Below are positions 41,366 to 49,606 of a stretch of DNA of 64,000 bases, piece after piece (the first letter of the stretch is position 1; the number at the start of each line of letters is the position of its first letter). The notes below the pieces were generated by a model, which ran no database searches, was not told where the DNA came from, and was given only the letters and a program-made list of their open reading frames with translations. Source of the stretch: Aquipuribacter nitratireducens (lineage in GTDB: Bacteria > Actinomycetota > Actinomycetes > Actinomycetales > JBBAYJ01); the NCBI RefSeq assembly GCF_037860835.1, contig NZ_JBBEOG010000006.1, positions 1 through 64,000 on the forward strand, given 5' to 3'. The position numbers and the translations under genes were made by a program.

Positions 41366-42070
41366 ATGAGCCGCGTGCTCGCCCGTCCGGCCGCCACCGC
41401 CCTCGCCCTCGTCGGCGGGTCGCTCCTCGTCGTCGTCGGCCTCCTCGTGGGCGTCGCGCTCGCGGGGTCGGCGTCGGCGGCGCCGGCCGAGGACTCCGTC
41501 GACGCGGGCTTCGCCCGGGACATGCAGGTCCACCACGGCCAGGCCGTCGAGATGTCGGTGCTGGTCCGGGAGCGCAGCGACGACGCCGAGCTCCGCCAGC
41601 TCGCCCTCGACATCGAGCTCACCCAGCAGAACCAGCAGGGCCGAATGGCGGGCTGGCTCAGCTCGTGGGGGCTGCCGCAGAGCTCGACCCTGCCGGTCAT
41701 GGGGTGGATGTCCGGGCCGTTCGCCGGCGACGGCGAGCACACGGGCATGGCGGGGATGGACACGGCGACAGGCAGGACGGACGCCGAGGGCGCCGGCAAC
41801 CCCATGACGGCCATGGGCATGGCGACACCGGACCAGATGGCCGCGCTCCGCGCGTCCGACGGCGTCGAGGCGGAGCGGCTCTTCCTCCAGCTCATGATCG
41901 ACCACCACTCCGGCGGCGTGGCCATGGCGGACGTCGCCGCGGAGGAGGCCTCGCAGTCCTACGTCCGCGACCTCGCGCAGTCCATGGTCGACGCGCAGAG
42001 CGCCGAGCTGACGGTGCTGCAGGACATGCTCGACGAGCGCGGCGGCCCGGTCGACCTCGCCGACGCCTGA
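41366..42070 (+). CDS. DUF305 secreted protein
   Basis: A 234-residue exported protein: a signal or anchor (about 10-38), then a ferritin-like helical DUF305 repeat with the paired-histidine motifs RDMQVHHGQAVEM (H56-H57) and LMIDHHSGGVAMAD (H180-H181). The central segment is rich in methionine, glycine and histidine (MGWMSGPF, HTGMAGMD, MTAMGMATPDQM), as in copper-associated proteins. DUF305 proteins often occur with copper-resistance genes, so metal handling together with the DUF3105 neighbour is a reasonable inference. It starts 13 bases after DUF3105. Confidence 0.9.
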   Translation: MSRVLARPAATALALVGGSLLVVVGLLVGVALAGSASAAPAEDSVDAGFARDMQVHHGQAVEMSVLVRERSDDAELRQLALDIELTQQNQQGRMAGWLSSWGLPQSSTLPVMGWMSGPFAGDGEHTGMAGMDTATGRTDAEGAGNPMTAMGMATPDQMAALRASDGVEAERLFLQLMIDHHSGGVAMADVAAEEASQSYVRDLAQSMVDAQSAELTVLQDMLDERGGPVDLADA

Positions 42071-42118
42071 GCCCGGCGTAGCGTGTGCGCCCGTGAGGCG
42101 CACCGAGGGGCACCGCTG

Positions 42119-42898
42119 ATGGGCAACGTCAAGCTGCACTCCGACGCCGTGCTGGTGGTGGGGCTCGGCCGGTTCGGGGCCTCCGCCGCGCAGGCGCTGC
42201 ACCGCCTCGGGCACGAGGTGCTCGCGGTCGAGCGCAGTCCCGAGCTCGTGCAGGAGTGGTCGGGGCGGCTCACGCACGTCGTCGAGGCGGACGCGACGAA
42301 CGTCGAGGCGCTCAAGCAGCTGGGCGCGAGCCAGTTCCCCATCGCCGTCGTCGGCATCGGGACCTCCATCGAGGCGAGCGTCCTCACGACCCTCAACCTC
42401 GTCGACCTCAAGGTCGGCCAGATCTGGGCGAAGGCGATCTCCCACGCCCACGGCACCATCCTCGAGCGGCTCGCGACCGAGGGCACCATCGACCGTGTCG
42501 CCGGCGGCGCCGACAGCCTCGACGAGGTGGCCCGGCGCTCGCGCGAGGCCCGGCAGCGCGGTGTCGTCCCCCGCAGGACCGGCAGCCGGGTCACCGTCGT
42601 GTACCCGGAGGCGACGATGGGCGAGCGCACCGCCCACCTCGTCACCGGCAAGCTGCTCGACTACATCGAGTTCGACGACGGCTTCGCGATCGTCAAGATG
42701 GCGCCGCCGAAGGAGACCCACAACTTCACCCTCGACCAGGCCGGCGTGCGCTCGAAGTACGGCATCACGGTGGTCGGCGTGAAGCGGCCGGGCGAGGACT
42801 TCACGTACGCCGTGCCGAGCACGAAGGTCCACCCCGAGGACACGCTCATCGTGTCGGGCCACGTGGACCAGATCGAGGCCTTCGCGGCGCGTCCGTGA
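42119..42898 (+). CDS. KtrA/TrkA-type K+ channel regulatory subunit (RCK)
   Basis: A 259-residue cytoplasmic RCK protein that binds NAD(H)/ADP/ATP and gates a TrkH/KtrB K+ channel. RCK-N is a Rossmann domain (VLVVGLGRFGASAAQALHRLGHEVLAVE, about residues 10-37) with the VVEADATN acidic turn. The TrkA-C domain (about 170-259) contains KSPG-like GVKRPGEDFTYAVPSTKVHPEDTLIVSGH. The ATG at 42119 has GAGGGG eight bases upstream, and a TAGCGT box lies at 42079-42084. The stop overlaps the first channel gene (GTGA, 42895-42898), which makes the two a coupled Ktr system. Confidence 0.92.
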   Translation: MGNVKLHSDAVLVVGLGRFGASAAQALHRLGHEVLAVERSPELVQEWSGRLTHVVEADATNVEALKQLGASQFPIAVVGIGTSIEASVLTTLNLVDLKVGQIWAKAISHAHGTILERLATEGTIDRVAGGADSLDEVARRSREARQRGVVPRRTGSRVTVVYPEATMGERTAHLVTGKLLDYIEFDDGFAIVKMAPPKETHNFTLDQAGVRSKYGITVVGVKRPGEDFTYAVPSTKVHPEDTLIVSGHVDQIEAFAARP

Positions 42899-44391
42899 GC
42901 GGAGCCCGGGGCGAGGACGCCCCCGACGACCAGCAGCAGCTGGCCGCGGACATGGCGGGCGGCGGGCCGCGCCACCCCGGTGCGGGCCTCCTGCGGCGCG
43001 GCACGGGCGGTCGCGTGTCGACCCTGGCCCGCCGCGCCGGCCTGGAGTCGTTCCTGTCCCCGGTGCGGATCATCCCGGTCGGTCTCCTCGCGGTCATCGC
43101 CATCGGGGCCGCGCTCCTGCACACGCCGTTCGCCGTGCAGGACGCGGGCGAGGGCGGCAGCGGACCCGACGGCGTGACGCCGACGCTCGTCGCCGTCTTC
43201 ACCGCCACGAGCGCGGCCTGCGTCACGGGCCTCGTCGTCGTCGACACGCCGTCGTACTGGTCGACGTTCGGCGAGGCCGTCATCCTCGTGCTGTTCCAGG
43301 TCGGTGGGCTCGGCATCGCGACGCTCGGCTCCCTCGTCGGCCTCGCCGTCCTCCGCCGCTTCGGCCTGTCGAGCATGCTCGCAGCCCGGCAGGAGACGAA
43401 GGGCTTCGACCTCGGCGAGATCCGCGGCATCCTGCCCCGGCTGCTGCTCACGACCGCGGTCATCGAGGGGGTGGTGTCCCTCGTCCTCTTCGCGCGCTTC
43501 TGGGTGCACTACGACGAGCCGTTCGGGCGCGCGCTGTGGCTCGGCGTCTTCCACGGGGTCTCGGCGTTCAACAACGCCGGCTTCGCGCTCTTCAGCGACA
43601 GCCTCGTCGGGTTCGTCGGCGACCCGTGGATCGTCGTCCCGGTCATGACGGGGGTGGTGCTCGGCGGGCTCGGGTTCCCCGTGCTTGTCGAGCTCGCCCG
43701 GTTCCGGCGTGCGTCGGCGTGGTCGCTGCACACGCAGCTGACGATCGTGACGTCCGCCGTGCTCCTCGTGGGCGCGGCGATCGCGCTCGGGGCGCTCGAG
43801 TGGGGCAACGAGGCGACGATCGGGGGTCTGCCGCTCGGCACCAAGCTCCTCGCCGTCGCGTTCATGTCGGTGACGCCGCGCTCGAGCGGGTTCGCGACCA
43901 TCGACTACGGGGAGGTCGGGGAGGCCGCGCGCTTCGTCACCGACGCGCTCATGTTCGTCGGGGCCGGGAGCGCCGGGACCAGCGGCGGCATCAAGGTCGG
44001 CACGCTCGCCGTGCTCGCCCTCGCCGTCTGGGCGGAGTCCCGCGGCGACGACGACGTCCACGCGTTCGGGCGGCGCATCGCGACGGCCACCGTCCGGCAG
44101 GCGCTCGCGGTCCTCGGCTTCTCCATCATGCTGACGGGCGTCGCCATCGTCGTGCTGCTCCAGACGACCCCGTTCGACCTCAGCGACACGATCTTCGAGG
44201 CCGTCTCCGCGACCGCGGTGGTGGGGTTGTCGACGGGTGTGACGGACGACCTGCCGGACGCGGCGGCGTGGTTCGTCACCGCCTGCATGTTCGTCGGCCG
44301 CGTCGGTCCCGTGGCGGTGGCCGCGGCGGTCGCGACGAAGCAGCGGCGGCGGCTGTTCCGGCTGCCCGAGGCCCGCCCGCTCATCGGCTGA
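42895..44391 (+). CDS. TrkH/KtrB-family potassium channel subunit (first of two)
   Basis: A 498-residue membrane protein with a roughly 60-residue hydrophilic N-terminus and four M1-P-M2 repeats. The selectivity-filter glycines appear in FTATSAACVTGLVVVDTPSYW, GVSAFNNAGFALFSD, SVTPRSSGFATIDY and AVVGLSTGVTDDLP. SAGTSGGIKVGTLAVL is the conserved loop that gates the pore. It is coupled to the upstream RCK gene by a four-base overlap. The second, paralogous channel gene follows after 82 bases with its own -10 box. Confidence 0.93.
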   Translation: MSGARGEDAPDDQQQLAADMAGGGPRHPGAGLLRRGTGGRVSTLARRAGLESFLSPVRIIPVGLLAVIAIGAALLHTPFAVQDAGEGGSGPDGVTPTLVAVFTATSAACVTGLVVVDTPSYWSTFGEAVILVLFQVGGLGIATLGSLVGLAVLRRFGLSSMLAARQETKGFDLGEIRGILPRLLLTTAVIEGVVSLVLFARFWVHYDEPFGRALWLGVFHGVSAFNNAGFALFSDSLVGFVGDPWIVVPVMTGVVLGGLGFPVLVELARFRRASAWSLHTQLTIVTSAVLLVGAAIALGALEWGNEATIGGLPLGTKLLAVAFMSVTPRSSGFATIDYGEVGEAARFVTDALMFVGAGSAGTSGGIKVGTLAVLALAVWAESRGDDDVHAFGRRIATATVRQALAVLGFSIMLTGVAIVVLLQTTPFDLSDTIFEAVSATAVVGLSTGVTDDLPDAAAWFVTACMFVGRVGPVAVAAAVATKQRRRLFRLPEARPLIG

Positions 44392-44473
44392 GACCGACCG
44401 CCCGGCGACCGCGGTCACCGGTGCGGGTGGACCCGGTCCCCGGCCGGACCCCGCGGGCGTACCGTCACCGACC

Positions 44474-45862
44474 GTGCCACCTCGCGCACGGGCCGACCGC
44501 GGTCCACTCGCCCGGCGCCGCCGGGTCCGCACCCTCCTCCACCCGGCCCGGGTCATCCCGGCGGGCTTCGCCGCGGCCGTGGTCCTCGGCACCCTCGCGC
44601 TCCTCACGCCGGTCGCGGTCGCCGAGGGCGCCGCACCGGACGGCGGGACGCCGCTCGTCGTCGCCGTCTTCACCGCGACGTCCGCGGTCTGCGTGACGGG
44701 GCTCGTCGTCGTCGACACCGGCACGTACTGGTCGGCGGCCGGGCAGGCGGCGATCCTCGTGATGATCCAGGTCGGCGGCTTCGGCATCTCGACGCTGGCG
44801 ACGCTCCTCGCGCTGCTCCTGCGCCGCCGCCTCGGCCTGCGCTCGCGGCTGGCGACCGGCGCCGCGACCCGTAGCACCCCCGCCGAGGCCCGCTCCGTCC
44901 TCGCGGGCATCGTGCGCATCACGCTGCTCGTCGAGGGGGTCGTCGCCGTCGCGCTGTCGCTGCGGTTCCTCCTCGGCTACGACATGCCCCTGCGGCGGGC
45001 CCTCTGGTACGGCGTGTTCCACGCCGTGTCCGCCTTCAACAACGCGGGCTTCGCGCTACCGGAGGACAACGCCAACCTCGTCCCGTACGCCACCGACGAG
45101 TGGGTGACCGTGCCGGTCATGGTCGCCGTCGTCCTCGGCGGCATCGGCTTCCCCGTGATCTTCGAGGTGCTGCGGCGGACCGGCCTGCCGTGGCGGGTGA
45201 GCACCCGGCTCGTCCTGCTCGGGACGGCCGTGCTGCTCGTCGGGGGGACGGCGCTCTACCTCGTGCTGGAGTGGGAGAACGCCGAGACCTACGCCGGCCT
45301 CGCCGGGGCCGATCGGGTCTGGGTCGCGTTGTTCATGTCGGTGTCGGCGCGCACGGCCGGGTTCAACGTCGTCGACTACGCCGACCTCGACGACGGCTCG
45401 CTCTTCCTCACGACGCTGCTCATGTTCGTCGGCGGCGGCTCGGGCGGCACCGCCGGCGGCATCAAGGTCGGGACACTCATGGTCCTCGTGGCCGCGGTCG
45501 TCGCCGAGGGCCGCGGCGACCCCGACGCCGAGGTCTTCGGCCGCCGCATCTCCCCGGCCGTGATCCGGCAGGCGCTCGCCGTCATCGGCATCTCCGGGGC
45601 CGTGATCTCGACCGCGACGGTGTGGCTGCTCGCGGTCACCGACGCCGGGCTCGCACCGGCGCTGTTCGAGGTCGTCTCCGCCTACGCGACCGTGGGGCTG
45701 TCGACCGGCATCACCGACGACCTGCCGCCCGGCGGGGACTGGGTCCTCGTCACGTGCATGTTCCTCGGCCGCATCGGGCCGACGACCGCCGTCGCGGCGC
45801 TCGCCCTCCGAGAGCGCGGGCGGCTGTACCGGATGCCGGAGACGCACCCCCTCGTGGGCTGA
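44474..45862 (+). CDS. TrkH/KtrB-family potassium channel subunit (second of two)
   Basis: A 462-residue paralogue of the preceding channel with the same four filter segments (FTATSAVCVTGLVVVDTGTYW; AVSAFNNAGFALPED; SVSARTAGFNVVDYAD; ATVGLSTGITDDLP) and the GGSGGTAGGIKVGTLMVL loop. It lacks the hydrophilic N-terminal extension of its neighbour. A TACCGT box (44460-44465) lies eight bases before the GTG start, so it can be expressed independently. No second RCK gene is present; both channels may share the one at 42119. Having two KtrB pores per KtrA could give different affinity or Na+ dependence. Confidence 0.93.
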   Translation: MPPRARADRGPLARRRRVRTLLHPARVIPAGFAAAVVLGTLALLTPVAVAEGAAPDGGTPLVVAVFTATSAVCVTGLVVVDTGTYWSAAGQAAILVMIQVGGFGISTLATLLALLLRRRLGLRSRLATGAATRSTPAEARSVLAGIVRITLLVEGVVAVALSLRFLLGYDMPLRRALWYGVFHAVSAFNNAGFALPEDNANLVPYATDEWVTVPVMVAVVLGGIGFPVIFEVLRRTGLPWRVSTRLVLLGTAVLLVGGTALYLVLEWENAETYAGLAGADRVWVALFMSVSARTAGFNVVDYADLDDGSLFLTTLLMFVGGGSGGTAGGIKVGTLMVLVAAVVAEGRGDPDAEVFGRRISPAVIRQALAVIGISGAVISTATVWLLAVTDAGLAPALFEVVSAYATVGLSTGITDDLPPGGDWVLVTCMFLGRIGPTTAVAALALRERGRLYRMPETHPLVG

Positions 45863-45912
45863 GGTCGTCGTGCCGGTCCCGGTGTCGGTGCCGGGGTCTA
45901 GCGTCGACGGGC

Positions 45913-46479
45913 GTGGACGACGTGACGGTCCTGCCCGCCCTCGGCCGCTTCGACGACGTCGCGACCGTCGTGGGCACGCGCCGACCGGACGCCGGCGCGT
46001 GCTGGTGCACGGCGTACCGGGACAGCCGGGTGCCGAACGCGGAGCGCCCGGCGTACCTGCGGTCGCTGTGTGCGCAGGAGCCGGGACCGGGGGTCCTCGC
46101 GTACGTCGGGGGCGAGGTCGCGGGCTGGTGCTCGGTGGCGCCCCGGAGCACGTACCGACGGCTGCTGCGCTCGCGCACCATCCCCGTGCTCGACGAGCGG
46201 GACGCGTGGTGCGTCGTCTGCTTCGTCGTCCGGGCCGGCTTCCGCCGCCGGGGCCTGCTCCACGACCTGCTGGACGGCGCGGTGGCGCACGCGCAGGCGC
46301 ACGGCGCGGAGGTGGTCGAGGGCTACCCCGTCGACGCCTCGGACGGCCGGGTCGACGTCGTCTCCGGCTACGTCGGCTCGGTGCAGCTGTTCGAGCGGTC
46401 CGGCTTCACGCGCGTGCAGGCGACCACCGCGCACAGCGGACACCGGGTCCGGTGGCTCGTTCGGCGCGAGCTCGCCTGA
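45913..46479 (+). CDS. GNAT-family N-acetyltransferase
   Basis: A 188-residue GNAT. Motif A is CVVCFVVRAGFRRRGLLHDLLDGAVAHA (acetyl-CoA pyrophosphate loop R-R-x-G-L, about residues 97-125), and VQLFERSGFTRVQ is motif B. The N-terminal ACWCTAYRDSR segment with its Trp-Cys pair is typical of a subset with AGWCSVAPR substrate strands. The substrate is unknown. The GTG start (45913-45915) lies eight bases after TAGCGT (45899-45904). It is convergent with the conserved small protein at 46494. Confidence 0.88.
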   Translation: MDDVTVLPALGRFDDVATVVGTRRPDAGACWCTAYRDSRVPNAERPAYLRSLCAQEPGPGVLAYVGGEVAGWCSVAPRSTYRRLLRSRTIPVLDERDAWCVVCFVVRAGFRRRGLLHDLLDGAVAHAQAHGAEVVEGYPVDASDGRVDVVSGYVGSVQLFERSGFTRVQATTAHSGHRVRWLVRRELA

Positions 46480-46493
46480 GCGCGGGGGACGGG

Positions 46494-46838
46494 TCAGCGA
46501 GGGCCGAGGCGGCGCTCGGGGTGGCGGCGGCTCCACTCCTTCATCCGCCTGGGGTAACCGGTCACCTTCGCCTCGTACAGGGGCAGTGCGAGCCCGCGGG
46601 CGAGGTCGGCGGCCACCCGCGGGGAGCGGACGGGACGGCGGGTCCACTCGCCGTCGTGCGCGACGGCGACCACGGTCGTCGTGAAGTCGCTCGTCTCCGG
46701 CTCGAGGTAGAACTCGACCCCGCGCCGGGAGGCGACGAAGTCGCGGAGGTGGCGGACGCCCTGGTCGTCGGCGGCGGCGCCGCGCAGTCCCCCTGCCGAC
46801 CCCCCACGACGCGGCCGCAGCCGCGAGAACCAGCTCAC
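46494..46838 (-). CDS. Conserved actinobacterial protein of unknown function downstream of proC
   Basis: A 114-residue soluble protein with the pattern HLRDFVASRRGVEFYLEPETSDFTTTVVAVAHDGEWTRRPV followed by ALPLYEAKVTGYPRRMKEWSRRHPERR. I know similar proteins next to proC in other actinobacteria, where the name oxidoreductase is sometimes given without evidence. No catalytic motif is visible; the fold looks alpha/beta with a basic C-terminus. The GTG at 46836-46838 has AAGGAG six bases upstream. It follows proC by 40 bases and is likely co-transcribed. Confidence 0.75.
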   Translation of the reverse strand: MSWFSRLRPRRGGSAGGLRGAAADDQGVRHLRDFVASRRGVEFYLEPETSDFTTTVVAVAHDGEWTRRPVRSPRVAADLARGLALPLYEAKVTGYPRRMKEWSRRHPERRLGPR

Positions 46839-46878
46839 CGTCGCTCCTTCCTCCGGCACCCTCAGGGTGTCTGCTCGC

Positions 46879-47727
46879 TCAACTACCCGCGAGCCGGCCG
46901 AGTTCCGCCGAGCGGTCCCGCGCGGCCTCCATCGCCGTGACGAACGCCGCCCGCACGCGGTGGTCGTCGAGCACCCGGACCGCCGCCATCGTCGTGCCCG
47001 CGGGCGACGACACCTGCTCGCGCAGGACGGTCGGGTGCTGGCCGGTCTCGGCGACCATGCGGCCCGCACCGACGACGGTCTGGACGACGAGGGTCGTCGC
47101 GACCTCGCGCGAGAGGCCGAGCAGCACCCCCGCCTCGATCATCGCCTCGACGACGTAGAACACGTACGCGGGACCGGAACCGGAGACGGCGGTGACGGCG
47201 TCCATGTGGTGCTCGGGGACCCGGACGACCTTGCCGACGGCCCCGAGGAGGGCCTCGGCCGCGTCGAGGTGCTCGGGTCCGGACCCCGTGCCGGCGGCGA
47301 TGGCGCTCATGCCCTCGTCGACGAGCGCGGGGGTGTTCGGCATGACGCGGACGACCGGGACGTGCGGTCCGCCGCCCGCGACGAGCCCGTGCTCGAGGGC
47401 GGCGGTCGTGACGCCCGCGGCGAGGGACACGACGAGCGTCCCGGCGCGCAGGTGCGGGGCGACGTCGGCGAGCAGGGACGGCACGTCCTGCGGCTTGACG
47501 ACGAGGACGAGGGTCCCCGCCTCCTGCACCGCGGTCGCGGTGTCGACGACACGGACGCCGTAGCGGTGCGTGAGCTCCTGCGCGCGCTCCGGGCGCCGCT
47601 CGGTGACGAGCAGCGCCTCCGCCGCCCGCCCGGCCCGCAGGAGACCCGACAGGAGCGTCTCCCCCATGACCCCGGCACCGAGGACGGCGACGACGTCGGC
47701 GCCCGGACGGTCGCTCGTGCCGCTCAC
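46879..47727 (-). CDS. proC: Pyrroline-5-carboxylate reductase
   Basis: A 282-residue enzyme that reduces P5C to proline with NAD(P)H, the last step of proline synthesis. The cofactor motif is VAVLGAGVMGETLLSGLLRAG, followed by VVRVMPNTPALVDEGMSAI and the signature AVSGSGPAYVFYVVEAMIEAGVLLGL, which carries the proline-contacting residues. The GTG start overlaps the proline dehydrogenase stop (GTGA, 47724-47727). Synthesis and degradation of proline are therefore encoded in one transcription unit, a notable pairing discussed in the findings. Confidence 0.96.
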   Translation of the reverse strand: MSGTSDRPGADVVAVLGAGVMGETLLSGLLRAGRAAEALLVTERRPERAQELTHRYGVRVVDTATAVQEAGTLVLVVKPQDVPSLLADVAPHLRAGTLVVSLAAGVTTAALEHGLVAGGGPHVPVVRVMPNTPALVDEGMSAIAAGTGSGPEHLDAAEALLGAVGKVVRVPEHHMDAVTAVSGSGPAYVFYVVEAMIEAGVLLGLSREVATTLVVQTVVGAGRMVAETGQHPTVLREQVSSPAGTTMAAVRVLDDHRVRAAFVTAMEAARDRSAELGRLAGS

Positions 47728-48671
47728 GAGCGGCTCGTGAGGGAGCGCAGGAGCAGGGCGAGGTTCGCGGGTCGCTCCGCGAGCCGCCGCACCAGGTAGG
47801 CGTACCAGTCGTCGCCGTAGGGCACGTACACGCGCACCCGACGCCCGAGGGAGCCGAGCCGCGCCTGCTCCTGCGGCCGTACGCCGAGGAGCATCTGGAC
47901 CTCCCACGCGTCGGCGTCACGACCGGCGTCGCGGGCGACGGCCTCACCGATCTCGAGCAGCAGCGGGTCGTGCGTGGCGAGCATGGGGTAGCCCTCGCCG
48001 TGGAGAAGGACCTTGAGGCAGCGCACGTAGGAGCGGTCGACGCCGTGGGGGTCGGTGAAGGCGACGGTCTCCGGCGGCGCGTAGGCGCCCTTGCACAGCC
48101 GCACCCGCGAGCCGGTCGTCGCGAGGTCCCGGCAGTCGGCCTCGGTGCGGCGCAGCTGCGACTGCAGGACCGCGCCGACCCACGGGTGCTCCGCGCGGAG
48201 CGCCTCGAGCACCCGCAGCGTCGAGTCGACCGTCGTGTGGTCCTCCATGTCGAGGGTGACGGTCGTCCCGGCGAGGGCGGCGGCCTCGCAGATCGTGCGG
48301 GCGTTCTCGAGCGCGACCGACTCGCCGTCGCGGCCCAGCGCCTGGCCGAGGGCGGAGAGCTTGACGGACACCTCGACGTCCCCGCCGTCGCTCAGCCCGA
48401 GCGCGGACAGACGGCCCAGGACGCCGACGTACGCGTCCCGCGTCCTCGCGGCGTCCGCCTCGTCGGCGACGTCCTCGCCGAGCCGGTCGAGGGTGACGAG
48501 GAGGCCGCGCGAGCGCTGCTCGGCGGCCGCCTCGAGCGCGTGGTCGTCGCCGGTACCCGCGACGAAGCGGTGGACGAGGTCCCGGGTGACGGGGGCGCGC
48601 TCGACGGCCTCGCGGAGGGCGTCGTTGCGGGAGGCGGCGAGCAGGAGGGCCCGCTGGGCCTTGGCGATCAC
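47724..48671 (-). CDS. pruB: Monofunctional proline dehydrogenase
   Basis: This 315-residue FAD enzyme oxidises proline to pyrroline-5-carboxylate and passes electrons to quinone. Family segments are DVEVSVKLSALGQALGRDG, GTTVTLDMEDHTTVDSTL, GAVLQSQLRRTEAD, RVRLCKGAYAPPETVAF, YPMLATHDPLLLEIG and VQMLLGVRPQEQ. It lacks the P5C dehydrogenase half of bifunctional PutA; that activity is encoded by pruA at 20099. The GTG start (48669-48671) lies 20 bases after the isomerase stop. Upstream TAGCCT includes the isomerase stop codon and may be an internal -10 box. Confidence 0.94.
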   Translation of the reverse strand: MIAKAQRALLLAASRNDALREAVERAPVTRDLVHRFVAGTGDDHALEAAAEQRSRGLLVTLDRLGEDVADEADAARTRDAYVGVLGRLSALGLSDGGDVEVSVKLSALGQALGRDGESVALENARTICEAAALAGTTVTLDMEDHTTVDSTLRVLEALRAEHPWVGAVLQSQLRRTEADCRDLATTGSRVRLCKGAYAPPETVAFTDPHGVDRSYVRCLKVLLHGEGYPMLATHDPLLLEIGEAVARDAGRDADAWEVQMLLGVRPQEQARLGSLGRRVRVYVPYGDDWYAYLVRRLAERPANLALLLRSLTSRS

Positions 48672-48691
48672 GTGGCGCTCACCGGGTCAGG

Positions 48692-49525
48692 CTATCCGGC
48701 ACCCAGGTGGCGCCGGGCGAAGTCGAGGGTCCGCTGGAGGGCGACGGTCCGGCGGGTCTTGTCCCGCCGGGTGTTGATCTCGGCGACGACGTGACCCGCC
48801 CAGCCGTCGGCCGCGAGCTTCTCCAGCACCTCCGCCACCGGCTGGTTGCCGTCCCCGGGCACGAGGTGCTCGTCCTTCAGCGACCCGGAGCCGTCGGCGA
48901 GGTGCACGTGGACGACGCGGTCGCCGAGGTCCTCGAGCAGCTCGAGGGAGTCCTGCCGCGCCGTGGCCGCGTGGGAGAAGTCGAGCGTGCAGTGGCTGTA
49001 GCTGTGGTCGAGCAGGTCCCAGCCCGGGGCGTACGCGCGGACGTCCCGGCCGCCGACCCGCCACGGGAACATGTTCTCCACCGCGAACGTGCAGTGGTGC
49101 TCCTCGCCGAGGGCGGCGATGCCCTCCTCGAACGCCTTGCCGTACGTGCGCTGCCACCGGAACGGCGGGTGCACGACCACGACACCCGCCCCGAGCGCCT
49201 CGGCGTGCTCGGCGGAGCGGACGAGGCGGGCCCAGTTGTCGCGGCCCCACACGCCCTGGGTGAGCAGCAGCGTCGGGGCGTGGATGGAGAGGATGGGGAC
49301 GCCGTAGGTGTCCGACATCTTCTGGAGGGCGTCGGCGTCGCGGGTGACGGGCTCCGACCACACCATGACCTCGACGCCGTCGTAGCCGAGCTCGGCGGCG
49401 GCGCGGAAGGCCTCCTCGGCGGGATCGGGGTACACCGACGTCGTCGCGAGCCCGACGAGGGGGGCGGGGGTGCCGCCGGAGGGTCGACCGGTCCCGGTCG
49501 CGCCCACGCTGCCCTGTCCCGTCAC
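48692..49525 (-). CDS. Sugar phosphate isomerase/epimerase-like TIM-barrel protein
   Basis: A 277-residue xylose-isomerase-like TIM barrel (AP endonuclease 2 superfamily). Metal-binding positions are suggested by GYDGVEVMVWSEPVT, GVVVVHPPFRWQ, TFAVENMFPW, HCTLDFSHAATA, VVHVHLADGSGSLKDEHLVPGDGN and VVAEINTRRD, consistent with a divalent-metal isomerase. The substrate is unknown. The GTG at 49523-49525 lies eight bases after TAGGCT (49534-49539), so this is the first gene of the isomerase-pruB-proC-46494 unit. The frame is open much further upstream, but only over the divergent gene. Confidence 0.88.
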   Translation of the reverse strand: MTGQGSVGATGTGRPSGGTPAPLVGLATTSVYPDPAEEAFRAAAELGYDGVEVMVWSEPVTRDADALQKMSDTYGVPILSIHAPTLLLTQGVWGRDNWARLVRSAEHAEALGAGVVVVHPPFRWQRTYGKAFEEGIAALGEEHHCTFAVENMFPWRVGGRDVRAYAPGWDLLDHSYSHCTLDFSHAATARQDSLELLEDLGDRVVHVHLADGSGSLKDEHLVPGDGNQPVAEVLEKLAADGWAGHVVAEINTRRDKTRRTVALQRTLDFARRHLGAG

Positions 49526-49606
49526 GGTGCCCGAGCCTACGACCGTGCCGCGGTCGACGGCGATGCGGCGGTCCCCCCGCCCCCGGTCGGTGGCTAGCCT
49601 CGTGGT

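Noticed and set aside
48672-48691. A four-codon leader peptide (GTG-AGC-GCC-ACG-TGA) overlapping the pruB start
   Set aside because: It follows a TAGCCT box, but that box includes the isomerase stop codon. A four-codon frame arises easily by chance, and nothing suggests attenuation.
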